Positions 9,896 through 18,406 of a stretch of 64,000 nt of DNA are shown piece by piece. A model generated the notes under the pieces. It did not search any database and had not been told where the DNA came from. It worked only from the letters and a program-made list of their open reading frames with translations. A program made the position numbers and the translations under genes. The stretch comes from Ornithinibacillus bavariensis (GTDB lineage Bacteria; Bacillota; Bacilli; Bacillales; Amphibacillaceae). Location of the stretch: the NCBI RefSeq assembly GCF_018333235.1, contig NZ_BORP01000002.1:372001-436000 (forward strand), read 5' to 3'. Numbering within the stretch: the stretch's first letter is position 1; each line of letters begins with the position of its first letter.

Positions 9896-10702
9896 ATGTT
9901 AAATTCCGTAACAAAGGTTTTATTAGAACAAAGAAAGTATTGGAACTTAATGTTTAGGATGGCAATCTTTGATATTAAGGGAATGTATCAAACTCATTAT
10001 CTAGGGTCTTTATGGCAGGTTATTAATCCAATTATACAAATTGCTATATACTGGTTTGTGTTTGGCTTAGGTATCAGAGGAGGGAATCCTGTAGATGGAG
10101 TCCCTTTCTTTGTATGGCTACTAGTAGGACTTATACCTTGGTTGTTCATAAGCCCTTCAATTGTACAAGGATCTAATAGCGTTCATCAACAAGTTAGTTT
10201 AGTCTCAAAAATGCAGTTTCCAGTAAGTATACTGCCAACGATAAAAATAATTAGTAACAGTTTTCAATTTATTGTAATGTTGAGCTTATTATTGATAGTA
10301 TGTATTATCTATAATATAAATTTTACGATATATATCGTTCAACTCCCATATTATATTTTTTGTTTATACATTTTCTTATTTTCTTTCAATTTATTAAGTT
10401 CAACTATCGCGACTTTGATACGCGATTATCAAATGTTTTTACAATCAATGATGAGAATGCTACTTTATCTTTCTCCTGTTTTATGGGATACGAGTTCTCT
10501 TCCTGAAGCATTTCAAAATTTACTTAAACTTAACCCATTTTACTATATAATTGTTGGTTTCAGATCCTCAATATTAGGAGGGCACTGGATATATGAAAGC
10601 CCAATTGAAACATTATATTTTTGGACCTTGACTTTCGCACTGTTATATTTTGGGTCAAAAATTCATTTGAAATTTAGAAAAAACTTTATGGATTATTTGT
10701 GA
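9896..10702 (+). CDS. tagG: Polysaccharide/teichoic acid export ABC transporter, permease
   Basis: ABC-2 family permease of 268 aa with six predicted membrane segments. The amphipathic N-terminal stretch and LGSLWQVINPIIQIAIYWFVFG are characteristic of TagG/Wzm proteins. With the ATPase 9 bases downstream it forms a flippase for an undecaprenyl-linked polymer that is fully built in the cytoplasm. This context implies that the polymer made by the surrounding glycosyltransferases is exported by the ABC route rather than by Wzx/Wzy. No wzy-like polymerase is seen in the window. Confidence 0.92.
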   Translation: MLNSVTKVLLEQRKYWNLMFRMAIFDIKGMYQTHYLGSLWQVINPIIQIAIYWFVFGLGIRGGNPVDGVPFFVWLLVGLIPWLFISPSIVQGSNSVHQQVSLVSKMQFPVSILPTIKIISNSFQFIVMLSLLLIVCIIYNINFTIYIVQLPYYIFCLYIFLFSFNLLSSTIATLIRDYQMFLQSMMRMLLYLSPVLWDTSSLPEAFQNLLKLNPFYYIIVGFRSSILGGHWIYESPIETLYFWTLTFALLYFGSKIHLKFRKNFMDYL

Positions 10703-10711
10703 GGTTAGATT

Positions 10712-11626
10712 ATGAAAGTAAAAGTTGAAGTTAAAAATGTATATAAGTCATTCGAATTACATGCACAACAATCAGAAAAAATATTCGATCTTTTTTCTAT
10801 AAAGAAAAAAAATCGAAAAGAATTTCTTGCTGTTAAAGATGTATCTTTTAAAGTATACGAAGGAGAGACTATAGGTATAGTAGGTTTAAATGGATCTGGG
10901 AAATCAACTCTTTCAAATTTATTAAGTCAAGTAATTCAACCTACTCAAGGGGAAATTGAATTGAAGGGAGTTCCTTCACTAATAGCTATATCAGCTGGAC
11001 TGAATAATAATCTTACCGGGTTAGAAAACATAAAATTAAAATGTATGATGCATGGTTTAAGTAAAAGGAAGATAGAAGAAGTGACACCTAGCATAATTGA
11101 ATTTGCAGATATTGGAGATTATATTGAACAACCTGTAAAGAATTATTCTAGTGGTATGAAGTCACGCTTAGGTTTTGCAATTTCAGTTCATACTGACCCT
11201 GACATATTAATAATTGATGAAGCATTATCAGTAGGTGATTCAACGTTTGCTCGTAAATGTCTGGATAAAATGGAAGAATTTAAACAGAGAGGTAAGACTA
11301 TATTTTTTGTGAGTCATTCTGCGGGGCAAATGAGAACATTCTGTGACAAGGTTATTTGGATGCATTACGGTGAGTTAAAAGAGTTTGGTAGTGCTGAAGA
11401 AGTTACTACAAAATATGAAGAATTTACTGCATGGTTTAATAAGCTATCAATTGGTCAGAAGAAGGAGCACAAAAAGAAGATGCTTGCTGGACAAATGAGA
11501 TTTAATCATTATTTAGAGCAAGTGAAATCAGAAAAAAAACATAGATCTCCTGTAGAGCTAATTAAAAGTGTGTTAGTTTTACTACCACTAGTTATCTCAA
11601 CTGTTCTAGTATTGTTAGGTATCTAA
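10712..11626 (+). CDS. tagH: Polysaccharide/teichoic acid export ABC transporter, ATPase
   Basis: 304 aa. Walker [10 protein letters not shown] (about residues 58-66), signature YSSGM, Walker [10 protein letters not shown], and H-loop FVSHS. A C-terminal extension after about residue 240 ends in a single hydrophobic segment ([18 protein letters not shown]). TagH of B. subtilis is longer (about 527 aa) with a periplasmic domain, so this is a short form. Wzt proteins instead carry a carbohydrate-binding beta-sandwich, which is absent here. Partner of the upstream permease. Confidence 0.92.
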   Translation: MKVKVEVKNVYKSFELHAQQSEKIFDLFSIKKKNRKEFLAVKDVSFKVYEGETIGIVGLNGSGKSTLSNLLSQVIQPTQGEIELKGVPSLIAISAGLNNNLTGLENIKLKCMMHGLSKRKIEEVTPSIIEFADIGDYIEQPVKNYSSGMKSRLGFAISVHTDPDILIIDEALSVGDSTFARKCLDKMEEFKQRGKTIFFVSHSAGQMRTFCDKVIWMHYGELKEFGSAEEVTTKYEEFTAWFNKLSIGQKKEHKKKMLAGQMRFNHYLEQVKSEKKHRSPVELIKSVLVLLPLVISTVLVLLGI

Positions 11627-11665
11627 ATTTCTATAAAATGGATTATTTTAGGACGGTGTATTTAA

Positions 11666-11872
11666 ATGGAAAAGGAATTAGAAGCTTATAAAAGGGAATT
11701 GCTTTATCAACTGGAAGTGCGAGAGAGGGAATTACAAGAGTTGCATTATCTTAGAAAGGAATACGACAAGTTGCAAAAACAATACCATGCAATATCGTCA
11801 TCCAAATTAGGGAAAATAACATTTAAATACTGGGAATTTAGAAACAAATTAAAAGGTATGAAGAATAGATAG
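11666..11872 (+). CDS. Small coiled-coil protein, unknown function
   Basis: 68 aa, highly charged. Residues 1-45 are a predicted coiled coil (EKELEAYKRELLYQLEVRER). The tail SSSKLGKITFKYWEFRNKL resembles the short linkers that follow coiled coils in surface-polysaccharide glycosyltransferases. It sits between tagH and the giant glycosyltransferase with short gaps (39 and 13 bases), so it is co-transcribed and may be an adaptor or a detached module. The family is not recognised. The codon pattern and position support a real gene. Confidence 0.6.
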   Translation: MEKELEAYKRELLYQLEVRERELQELHYLRKEYDKLQKQYHAISSSKLGKITFKYWEFRNKLKGMKNR

Positions 11873-11885
11873 GGGGTAACCTTCC

Positions 11886-14800
11886 ATGGATTCGCTAGAA
11901 CAGAAATTATTTGATATCAAAAGAAAGAAAATATTAATTAAACAAAATAAAATAAATCAAATACCATATAAGTATATAGAAAATTCAGATTGGTTAATGA
12001 GAGTAACCGATAATATATTTTTTAATAAGAAAGATAATACTTTTATTGTAGATCAAGCTAGAGATGAAAAAACCTTCTTATCATATAAGGAGGCTAATTT
12101 TGATTATTCAATACTTCCTAATTCTAAAAGCGAATTAAATTTAAATAAAGGAACACTCAAAGTAAACTTTATTGGTGAAGTTGAAGGGGATTTGGAAGTA
12201 TTTTTACAAATAGACGAGTACACTAAGAATGAACATTACCGAACCCATTTTATTAAATTAAACGAAAACAATGAAATTAATCTTGATTCTAAAATTTATA
12301 ACATTAGACTCGCCATTTCTATAAAAGGGGCAGGTAAGTTTAAAATAAATGAAGCTTCAATTGATGGCTCTAATTTTTGGATAGACTCATCAATGAATAT
12401 TAAAGAGAATTATTCATATATACCAGAATACAATTGGTACTATAGCAACAATGATAAAATTGTATACGACAAAGTAATAAGTGGTTTTTTTATAAGTTCA
12501 GTTGACCAAACCGAAAGCTTAATTTATGGGGGGCCTTCATTTAAAACAGAACTTGATCATGAACATAAAAATGTTGAAAACCATTATGTGGAATTTTATG
12601 GGAAAAAGGATAAAGATGTTAAAGTAGAGTTGCTGATTTTATATACTATTAATTCAACAACTAAAAAAGTAAGCATTAGTCTTAATGAAAGTAGAACTAT
12701 TGAAGTACCTAAAAATGCAAACTCATATAAAATATATTTAGAAGTGCAAGGAAAGGGATTCTTTAAAATAGAAGATATTATAATATCTGGTTTTAATTAT
12801 TGGCCTTCGAAAAGCGAAGATATAGAAGAAGATTTGATTTCTATTGAGAATCCAAATAATATCATTAACTTAAATCAACAAAATATAAAAAACTGGAATC
12901 AACATGGCCTCAAATTAAGCTATAATAAATGGAATCAACAATTTAAAGTTAATTTAAAAGGTAAGCAGTTTTTATCACTAAGCATTAATGAATATGAAAA
13001 ATTTATCCCGGCTAAAGGGAAAATATATGAAATCTTACCTAAAGGGAAAGTTAGTGAAAAAGTTAAATTATCACTAGGAATAATTGCAAAGTTACCAGAT
13101 AATAATAAAAAGGTTTACCAAATTCCTTTTAATTTTATTAAGTTTATACAGTTTCCTGAAACAATATTAGATATTGACTTTTATTTGAAGGTAGAGGGTA
13201 ATGGCTATTTTTCTGGACTAACCGTTGAAATTAAAGAGAATCCTGAAGAAGTAACTAGTGAAGTAATATTAAGTTTGGAAAAAGAAGATTGGTTTACAAA
13301 CTTAAATCAAGTTACTCTTAGGAATACTGAAGATAGTTTGGTTATACAATCTAAATTAGATTCTGGAGTCAATAAGTATATTTCTTATAGAGAATCTAAT
13401 AATACTTTCAATATCCCTCCTACTTTGAGTATTTTAAACATTAATCCTAACAGTTCTTATGAATTTAATATTAGAGTTACTAAAGATGATACTGTACAGT
13501 TAATTCCTATGATTGTAGGATATAGTGAAGATGAAAAAATAGAAGTTCAACAAATAAAAGTAAATGCTAAAACAATAATTAAACCACACCCAGGAATTAC
13601 TTCTATAAGAATAGCTCTTAGACTTGGAGGTAAGGGTGAATGTATTATCAACTCATTTACTATTAAAGAAAAGCCAATAATTACTAGTAAAGCTATTCCG
13701 TCATATGCAAATAAACTTGAAGTTGAAAAAACTCAAATTGTGGAACCGAAGCCGATAAGTGAAATTAGAATGGCTGTAATATTTGATGAGTTTACCGAAT
13801 CTTGTTTTAAGCACGAGTGTAAAGTAATTAAGTTCAGTCCTGATAATTGGATGGAAGTTCTAACTAGAGAGCAACCAGATTTATTAATGGTTGAGTCCGC
13901 TTGGAAAGGGAATGATGGAACTTGGGAGAGGCGAGTTGGAAGTTACGGTGAAGAGAATAATAGGCCTTTATTTGAACTAATAGACTGGTGCAATGAAAAT
14001 GGAATTCCTACAGTATTTTGGAATAAGGAAGATCCTATCCATTTTGAAAGATTTATTAATATTGCTAAACTATTTGACTATGTTTTCACTACGGATGAGA
14101 ACACTGTTCCGAAGTATATTGAACGATTAGGACATACTAGGGTAGGAGCAATGCCTTTTGCAGCTCAACCGAAAATCCATAATCCAATAAAATTTGTGGA
14201 TGAGAGAGAAGAAAAAGCATGTTTTGCTGGATCATACTATAGTCACCATAAAGAGCGTAGTATAGATATGGAGGCTCTTCTAGATGCTGCATCAGAATTT
14301 GGTTTAGATATATTTGACAGGAATTATGAAAAAACAAGTAAAGGGCTAATGCCAAATCATACTTTTCCAGATCGATTTAAACCCTTCATTAAGGGAAGTC
14401 TAAGATATTATGAAATTGATAAGGCATATAAGGGATATAAGGTTACAATGAACGTAAACACCGTTAAACTATCTGATACAATGTTTTCAAGAAGGGTTTA
14501 TGAATCATTAGCATGTGGGACTCCAGTAGTGAGTAACTACTCTAAAGGAATAGTTAATATGTTTAATGGAATAGTTTTCAGTTCAGACAAATATGAGGAA
14601 TTAAAAACATACTTTAGAGATTTGTTGAAAAATGAAGAAATATACAAAAGAATCTCTCATTTAGGAATCAGGGAGGTATTAAATAAGCACACATATAAAT
14701 TAAGACTATTTAATATAGTAAGCAAACTTGGCATTTCTGTTAATGCTAGCCTTCCAGAAGTTACTGTTATAGGGATTGCTGACAATTCGGATGATTTGGA

Positions 14801-15353
14801 GTATCTAATTGAACAATTTAACCGTCAGTCATACAAAAATAAGAAGTTATTTATTTTAGTTGATACTTTTACAAATTATGATAAATATTATAAATTGTAT
14901 AATAATGATCAAATTCAATTATATATTAAAGACTATGTGATTGATAAGTACCCTAACATTGTTGAATGGGTTGACACAGAGTTTATTAGTTTCTTTTCAA
15001 AAGATGATTTTTATGGGAAGAATTATTTGCACGATCTTGTTAATGCGACCAATTATACAAATGCTGACTTTATAGGTAAGAAGAGTTATTGCGAAAATTT
15101 AGAAGGGAAAATAGTTGTTAATCAGGAAGAGTCCGAGTATGAATTTGTAACAGAATTAGAACCTGCAAATTGTATAGTTAGAACAACTGTATTCAGTAAA
15201 GAATCTTTCCGACAATTGTATTCTAAATTACTAAAAAATGAATTGTTCACTGGTTATTATAAACAAGGTCGCCAGTTACTAAGTGTAGACAATTTTAATT
15301 ACATTAAAAATGGGCGGAATTATACTGGAGACACAAATGAATTAGAAATTTAA
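11886..15353 (+). CDS. Multimodular glycosyltransferase: four beta-rich modules, CgeB-like GT, GT2-like tail
   Basis: 1155 aa. Residues about 30-610 hold four related beta-rich modules. Each opens with a Trp-containing segment (SDWLMRV, YNWYYSN, KNWNQHG, EDWFTNL) and closes with a G-x-G strand pattern (IKGAGKFKINEASI, VQGKGFFKIEDIII, VEGNGYFSGLTVEI, LGGKGECIINSFTI). They resemble carbohydrate-binding beta-sandwiches. Residues about 630-960 form a CgeB-like glycosyltransferase (WNKEDPIHFERF, CFAGSYYSHHKERS, MFSRRVYESLACGTPVVSNYSKG). Residues about 965-1155 look like a GT2-type domain (VTVIGIADNSDDLEYLIEQF, later FFSKDDFYG). The protein is cytoplasmic, with no signal peptide or TM. RBS GGGGG precedes ATG 11886. 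It probably acts on a growing glycan chain. Acceptor and donor are unknown. Confidence 0.75.
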   Translation: MDSLEQKLFDIKRKKILIKQNKINQIPYKYIENSDWLMRVTDNIFFNKKDNTFIVDQARDEKTFLSYKEANFDYSILPNSKSELNLNKGTLKVNFIGEVEGDLEVFLQIDEYTKNEHYRTHFIKLNENNEINLDSKIYNIRLAISIKGAGKFKINEASIDGSNFWIDSSMNIKENYSYIPEYNWYYSNNDKIVYDKVISGFFISSVDQTESLIYGGPSFKTELDHEHKNVENHYVEFYGKKDKDVKVELLILYTINSTTKKVSISLNESRTIEVPKNANSYKIYLEVQGKGFFKIEDIIISGFNYWPSKSEDIEEDLISIENPNNIINLNQQNIKNWNQHGLKLSYNKWNQQFKVNLKGKQFLSLSINEYEKFIPAKGKIYEILPKGKVSEKVKLSLGIIAKLPDNNKKVYQIPFNFIKFIQFPETILDIDFYLKVEGNGYFSGLTVEIKENPEEVTSEVILSLEKEDWFTNLNQVTLRNTEDSLVIQSKLDSGVNKYISYRESNNTFNIPPTLSILNINPNSSYEFNIRVTKDDTVQLIPMIVGYSEDEKIEVQQIKVNAKTIIKPHPGITSIRIALRLGGKGECIINSFTIKEKPIITSKAIPSYANKLEVEKTQIVEPKPISEIRMAVIFDEFTESCFKHECKVIKFSPDNWMEVLTREQPDLLMVESAWKGNDGTWERRVGSYGEENNRPLFELIDWCNENGIPTVFWNKEDPIHFERFINIAKLFDYVFTTDENTVPKYIERLGHTRVGAMPFAAQPKIHNPIKFVDEREEKACFAGSYYSHHKERSIDMEALLDAASEFGLDIFDRNYEKTSKGLMPNHTFPDRFKPFIKGSLRYYEIDKAYKGYKVTMNVNTVKLSDTMFSRRVYESLACGTPVVSNYSKGIVNMFNGIVFSSDKYEELKTYFRDLLKNEEIYKRISHLGIREVLNKHTYKLRLFNIVSKLGISVNASLPEVTVIGIADNSDDLEYLIEQFNRQSYKNKKLFILVDTFTNYDKYYKLYNNDQIQLYIKDYVIDKYPNIVEWVDTEFISFFSKDDFYGKNYLHDLVNATNYTNADFIGKKSYCENLEGKIVVNQEESEYEFVTELEPANCIVRTTVFSKESFRQLYSKLLKNELFTGYYKQGRQLLSVDNFNYIKNGRNYTGDTNELEI

Positions 15354-15369
15354 TTTTGAGGGTGTAATA

Positions 15370-16362
15370 ATGAAAAAAAAAGTAGTTTTCGCCGGGCATG
15401 ATTTAAAATTCGCTACCGGATTAATAAACGATCTTAAATTAAAACCAGATATTGAAGTGAAAATTGATAAATGGGACAGCCACGATGCACATGATGAAGA
15501 ATTTAGTGAAAAATGCTTAGAATGGGCAGATGTAATATTTTGTGAGTGGGGATTAGGCAATGCTGTTTGGTACTCCAAATATAAAAAAAGTAATCAAAAG
15601 CTTTTAGTGAGAATGCATAGACAAGAATTGGAGACTTTCTATCCTAATAAATTTGTATTGGAGAATATTAATAAGATTATTGCGATTTCACCATATATAT
15701 TCGAAGAATTTTATAGGAAATTTAAATTCCCCAGAAAAAAAATGCAAATGATTTTTAATTATGTTGACATGAGTAAATATACTCTTACAAAATTAGAAGG
15801 ATCTCAATATAATATAGGAATGATAGGTATTTCACCTAAGCTAAAAAGGATTGATATTGCATTAGATATATTTGAGAGGTTATGGGAAAAGGATAATAGG
15901 TATAAGTTATATGCTAAAGGTAGGATGCCTAGTGAATATAACTGGATTTGGAATAATGATGAACAAAGACAATACTATGAAGAACAATTTAGTAGAATTG
16001 AGAAAAGCAATTGGGGAAAAAATGTAATATTTAGTGGATTTGGTTCCGATGTAAATGAATGGCTTGAAAATATTGGATTTATCCTTTCGACTAGTGACTA
16101 TGAGAGTTTTCATTTGGCTGTTGCTGAGGGAATGGCCTCAGGGGCTTATCCTATCATTAGAAATTGGGACGGAGTCAGAACTATTTATAAGAAAGATTGG
16201 ATTTTTAATTCTATTGATGATGCTGTAGATAAAATAGTAAAGTATAATGAAAATGAAGTTATGCAAAAGATAGATCAATCTCGTAGTTTGAATGAGTTTG
16301 TATCAAATAACTTCTCATTAACAAAAGCTACCAATGAAATATACAAAATAATCATGAGTTAA
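15370..16362 (+). CDS. GT4-type glycosyltransferase
   Basis: 330 aa, starting 16 bases after the previous gene with GAGGGTG as RBS. The N-terminus KKVVFAGHDLKFATGLINDL and the C-terminal donor site (DYESFHLAVAEGMASGAYPII, about residues 238-258) are the GT-B pattern of family 4, with the E-x7-E-like acidic pair in the last helix region. No membrane segment. Part of the same operon. The sugar is unknown. Confidence 0.82.
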   Translation: MKKKVVFAGHDLKFATGLINDLKLKPDIEVKIDKWDSHDAHDEEFSEKCLEWADVIFCEWGLGNAVWYSKYKKSNQKLLVRMHRQELETFYPNKFVLENINKIIAISPYIFEEFYRKFKFPRKKMQMIFNYVDMSKYTLTKLEGSQYNIGMIGISPKLKRIDIALDIFERLWEKDNRYKLYAKGRMPSEYNWIWNNDEQRQYYEEQFSRIEKSNWGKNVIFSGFGSDVNEWLENIGFILSTSDYESFHLAVAEGMASGAYPIIRNWDGVRTIYKKDWIFNSIDDAVDKIVKYNENEVMQKIDQSRSLNEFVSNNFSLTKATNEIYKIIMS

Positions 16363-16388
16363 CAAAGTAATCTTAGGAGGTGTTTAAT

Positions 16389-17291
16389 ATGAAAAAGTTT
16401 ATCTTTACGAGATTTGGCATTGGTGTGTTCGATCCTAGATGGTATGATTTCAGACTGTCAATATTTGAAAGTATTACTTTTCCTTCAATAATTAATTTAA
16501 AGAGTGAGGAACTATATTGGGTAATTTTTATTGATGAAAATATACCGGTTAGAGCTAAAGAAAAGCTTGCTAATTTAATTTCTACTTACAAATCAAAAGA
16601 AAAAAAAATATTAATGAAGGAAGTAAAATTTGTATTTGAAGTACCGGGGAAAATGAAATCTTTTATTGAATCCAAAATTGATGGAGAGAAAGAAAAGTTT
16701 TTATTATCAAGAATTGATGATGATGATGCAATCAGACTTGATACAATAGAATTGGTTGAAGAAAAATGCAAAGAAAACAATAATGATGCCGAATTGGCAT
16801 TAACTTTTCCAGTAGGATATGAATTTTTAGTAGCAGAAAGAAAAATTTTAAAGTGTAATAGACCATTTCTAACAATGAATACCTATTTGTATATAAATCA
16901 AGAAAAGTTAACTGATGCCTTGAGGATAGGTCATCATAGAGTAAAAGAATGGGCTCAAAAAAATGATTTACAGATTGAAGAGTTATATACAAACGGTCCA
17001 ATGTATCTATACTCTAGACATAAACAATCTGATAGCAACTTCTTAGGTATAAGGAAGACTATTTTAGAGGATTCAAATGTAAAGTTTATTACTCAGAGGG
17101 TTTATCAAGATTTCAATATAGACCAGGTTAGTTTCCAAAAGTTAAGGGATAATTACAATGATTTTCCTAGTATCGGTAGAGAAAAACTATGGGATAGAAA
17201 CAAAGAACAAATTCAGCTTGCTATAGAGTACTATCAAAAATTAGATGAAATAAAGAAAAAAATGATAGAAAATACTAAAAATGTATTTTGA
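16389..17291 (+). CDS. Putative rhamnosyltransferase-family glycosyltransferase
   Basis: 300 aa. It resembles the putative rhamnosyl transferase family (PF11316 type): the N-terminus FIFTRFGIGVFDPRWYDFRL, the WVIFIDENIP strand and the acidic stretch SRIDDDDAIRLD (about residues 105-116), which acts as the metal/nucleotide-sugar DxD of GT-A folds. ATG 16389 is chosen because AGGAGG (16375-16380) lies 8 bases upstream; the longer frame would start inside that box. The family assignment rests on general resemblance, and the sugar specificity is inference. Confidence 0.7.
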   Translation: MKKFIFTRFGIGVFDPRWYDFRLSIFESITFPSIINLKSEELYWVIFIDENIPVRAKEKLANLISTYKSKEKKILMKEVKFVFEVPGKMKSFIESKIDGEKEKFLLSRIDDDDAIRLDTIELVEEKCKENNNDAELALTFPVGYEFLVAERKILKCNRPFLTMNTYLYINQEKLTDALRIGHHRVKEWAQKNDLQIEELYTNGPMYLYSRHKQSDSNFLGIRKTILEDSNVKFITQRVYQDFNIDQVSFQKLRDNYNDFPSIGREKLWDRNKEQIQLAIEYYQKLDEIKKKMIENTKNVF

Positions 17292-17314
17292 TTTAGCAAG
17301 ATAAGGAGAAGAAA

Positions 17315-18019
17315 ATGAAATTTGATATACTTGGTAGTTGTGTAACTAGAGATGCTTTTTTAAGCAAAGAAGAAATAAATAAGTATTTTGCTAGGAGTTC
17401 AATTGTTTCAATATACTCACCACCTATAAACATAGAAAAAGTAGATCTTAATTCCAGATTCCAATCTCGGATGGTAAATTATGATTTGACTAAAGAGTTT
17501 AGGAAATATGTAAGAAATTTTTCATCAGATTTCCTAATAATTGATTTAATAGATGAACGGTTTAGAATATTGAAAAATTCTGAGGGGTCCTATTTAACAA
17601 GATCTACAGAATTTTTGAAAACAGAACTACACAAGGATATTAGTTTAATCCCCCAAGAAAAAACTTTTGAATTATGGAAGGAAAAGGCAGACCTTTTTAT
17701 AGAAGATCTTAAGAAGTATATTGGCGAAAATAGAGTAATTATTCATAAAGCCTTTTGGAGTTCAACTTATATCTCTAATAATTTGGAGTTAATTCCATTT
17801 GAACATAATAACCATATTGAAGCCAATAAAATATTAAATCTAATGTATGCCTATTTGGAGTATAAACTTCCTCAAGCAAAAGTTATAGAGTTACAAGATT
17901 ATTTAGTCGCAGATGAATCACATAAATGGGGATTGTCAAATTTTCATTATCAACCATTATACTATGCCCAATTCAGAAAAGAACTAAAGATTCATACTGA
18001 AAGTAATAGTATTTGTTAA
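17315..18019 (+). CDS. DUF6270-like SGNH-type protein of polysaccharide loci
   Basis: 234 aa. Starts GSCVTRDAF (residues 7-15), a serine- and cysteine-bearing block like the GDS block of SGNH hydrolases. It ends with a D..H-like segment (DESHKWGLSNFHY, about 205-217). This layout matches DUF6270 proteins, which occur in capsule and wall polysaccharide clusters and may transfer or remove acyl groups on glycans. No signal peptide, so any action would be on cytoplasmic precursors. RBS AAGGAGA. It is last in the glycosyltransferase run. Function is inferred from fold-like motifs only. Confidence 0.6.
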   Translation: MKFDILGSCVTRDAFLSKEEINKYFARSSIVSIYSPPINIEKVDLNSRFQSRMVNYDLTKEFRKYVRNFSSDFLIIDLIDERFRILKNSEGSYLTRSTEFLKTELHKDISLIPQEKTFELWKEKADLFIEDLKKYIGENRVIIHKAFWSSTYISNNLELIPFEHNNHIEANKILNLMYAYLEYKLPQAKVIELQDYLVADESHKWGLSNFHYQPLYYAQFRKELKIHTESNSIC

Positions 18020-18210
18020 GACAGAATTTCATATTTCAATCTAATAAGTTTGGTAAACACCTCCAAATTAAGTTTAGTTATTAAAGATTAAAGTATATAA
18101 ATATTTGGAGAACACTCATTTACTTTATTTATCTGTCCAAAATTAAAAAAGTTATTATGGATACAATGGCTTTTTGTGAAAATTAGAAAGCACAAAAACA
18201 TTAGATTAGT

Positions 18211-18259
18211 AAATTAAAGAGAAGTGGTACTTAGATAAAGTATCACTTCTCTTTAATTT
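18211..18259 (+). terminator. Long hairpin ending the polysaccharide operon
   Basis: A 16-bp perfect arm (18211-18226) pairs with 18244-18259, with an inner TACTT/AAGTA stem. The A/T-rich ends make it usable in both directions. It lies about 190 bases after the last gene. The rest of 18020-18329 holds no gene. Confidence 0.7.
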
Positions 18260-18329
18260 ACAGACAGATGTACACTATTAAAGGAATTGAAGTCTATGTC
18301 GGAAAATGTAAAATAGTGTTTAGGTTGCA

Positions 18330-18358
18330 TTGTTTTTGCAACAGAAAAGTTATATAAT
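18330..18358 (+). promoter_or_regulatory. Promoter of the glucosaminidase gene
   Basis: -35 TTGTTT (18330-18335), 17-bp spacer, -10 TATAAT (18353-18358). The ATG follows at 18407. Confidence 0.55.
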
Positions 18359-18406
18359 AACGTAGGATTCAATTATCTAAAGTTGAGTAGGGGAAGGAGG
18401 AGAGTT

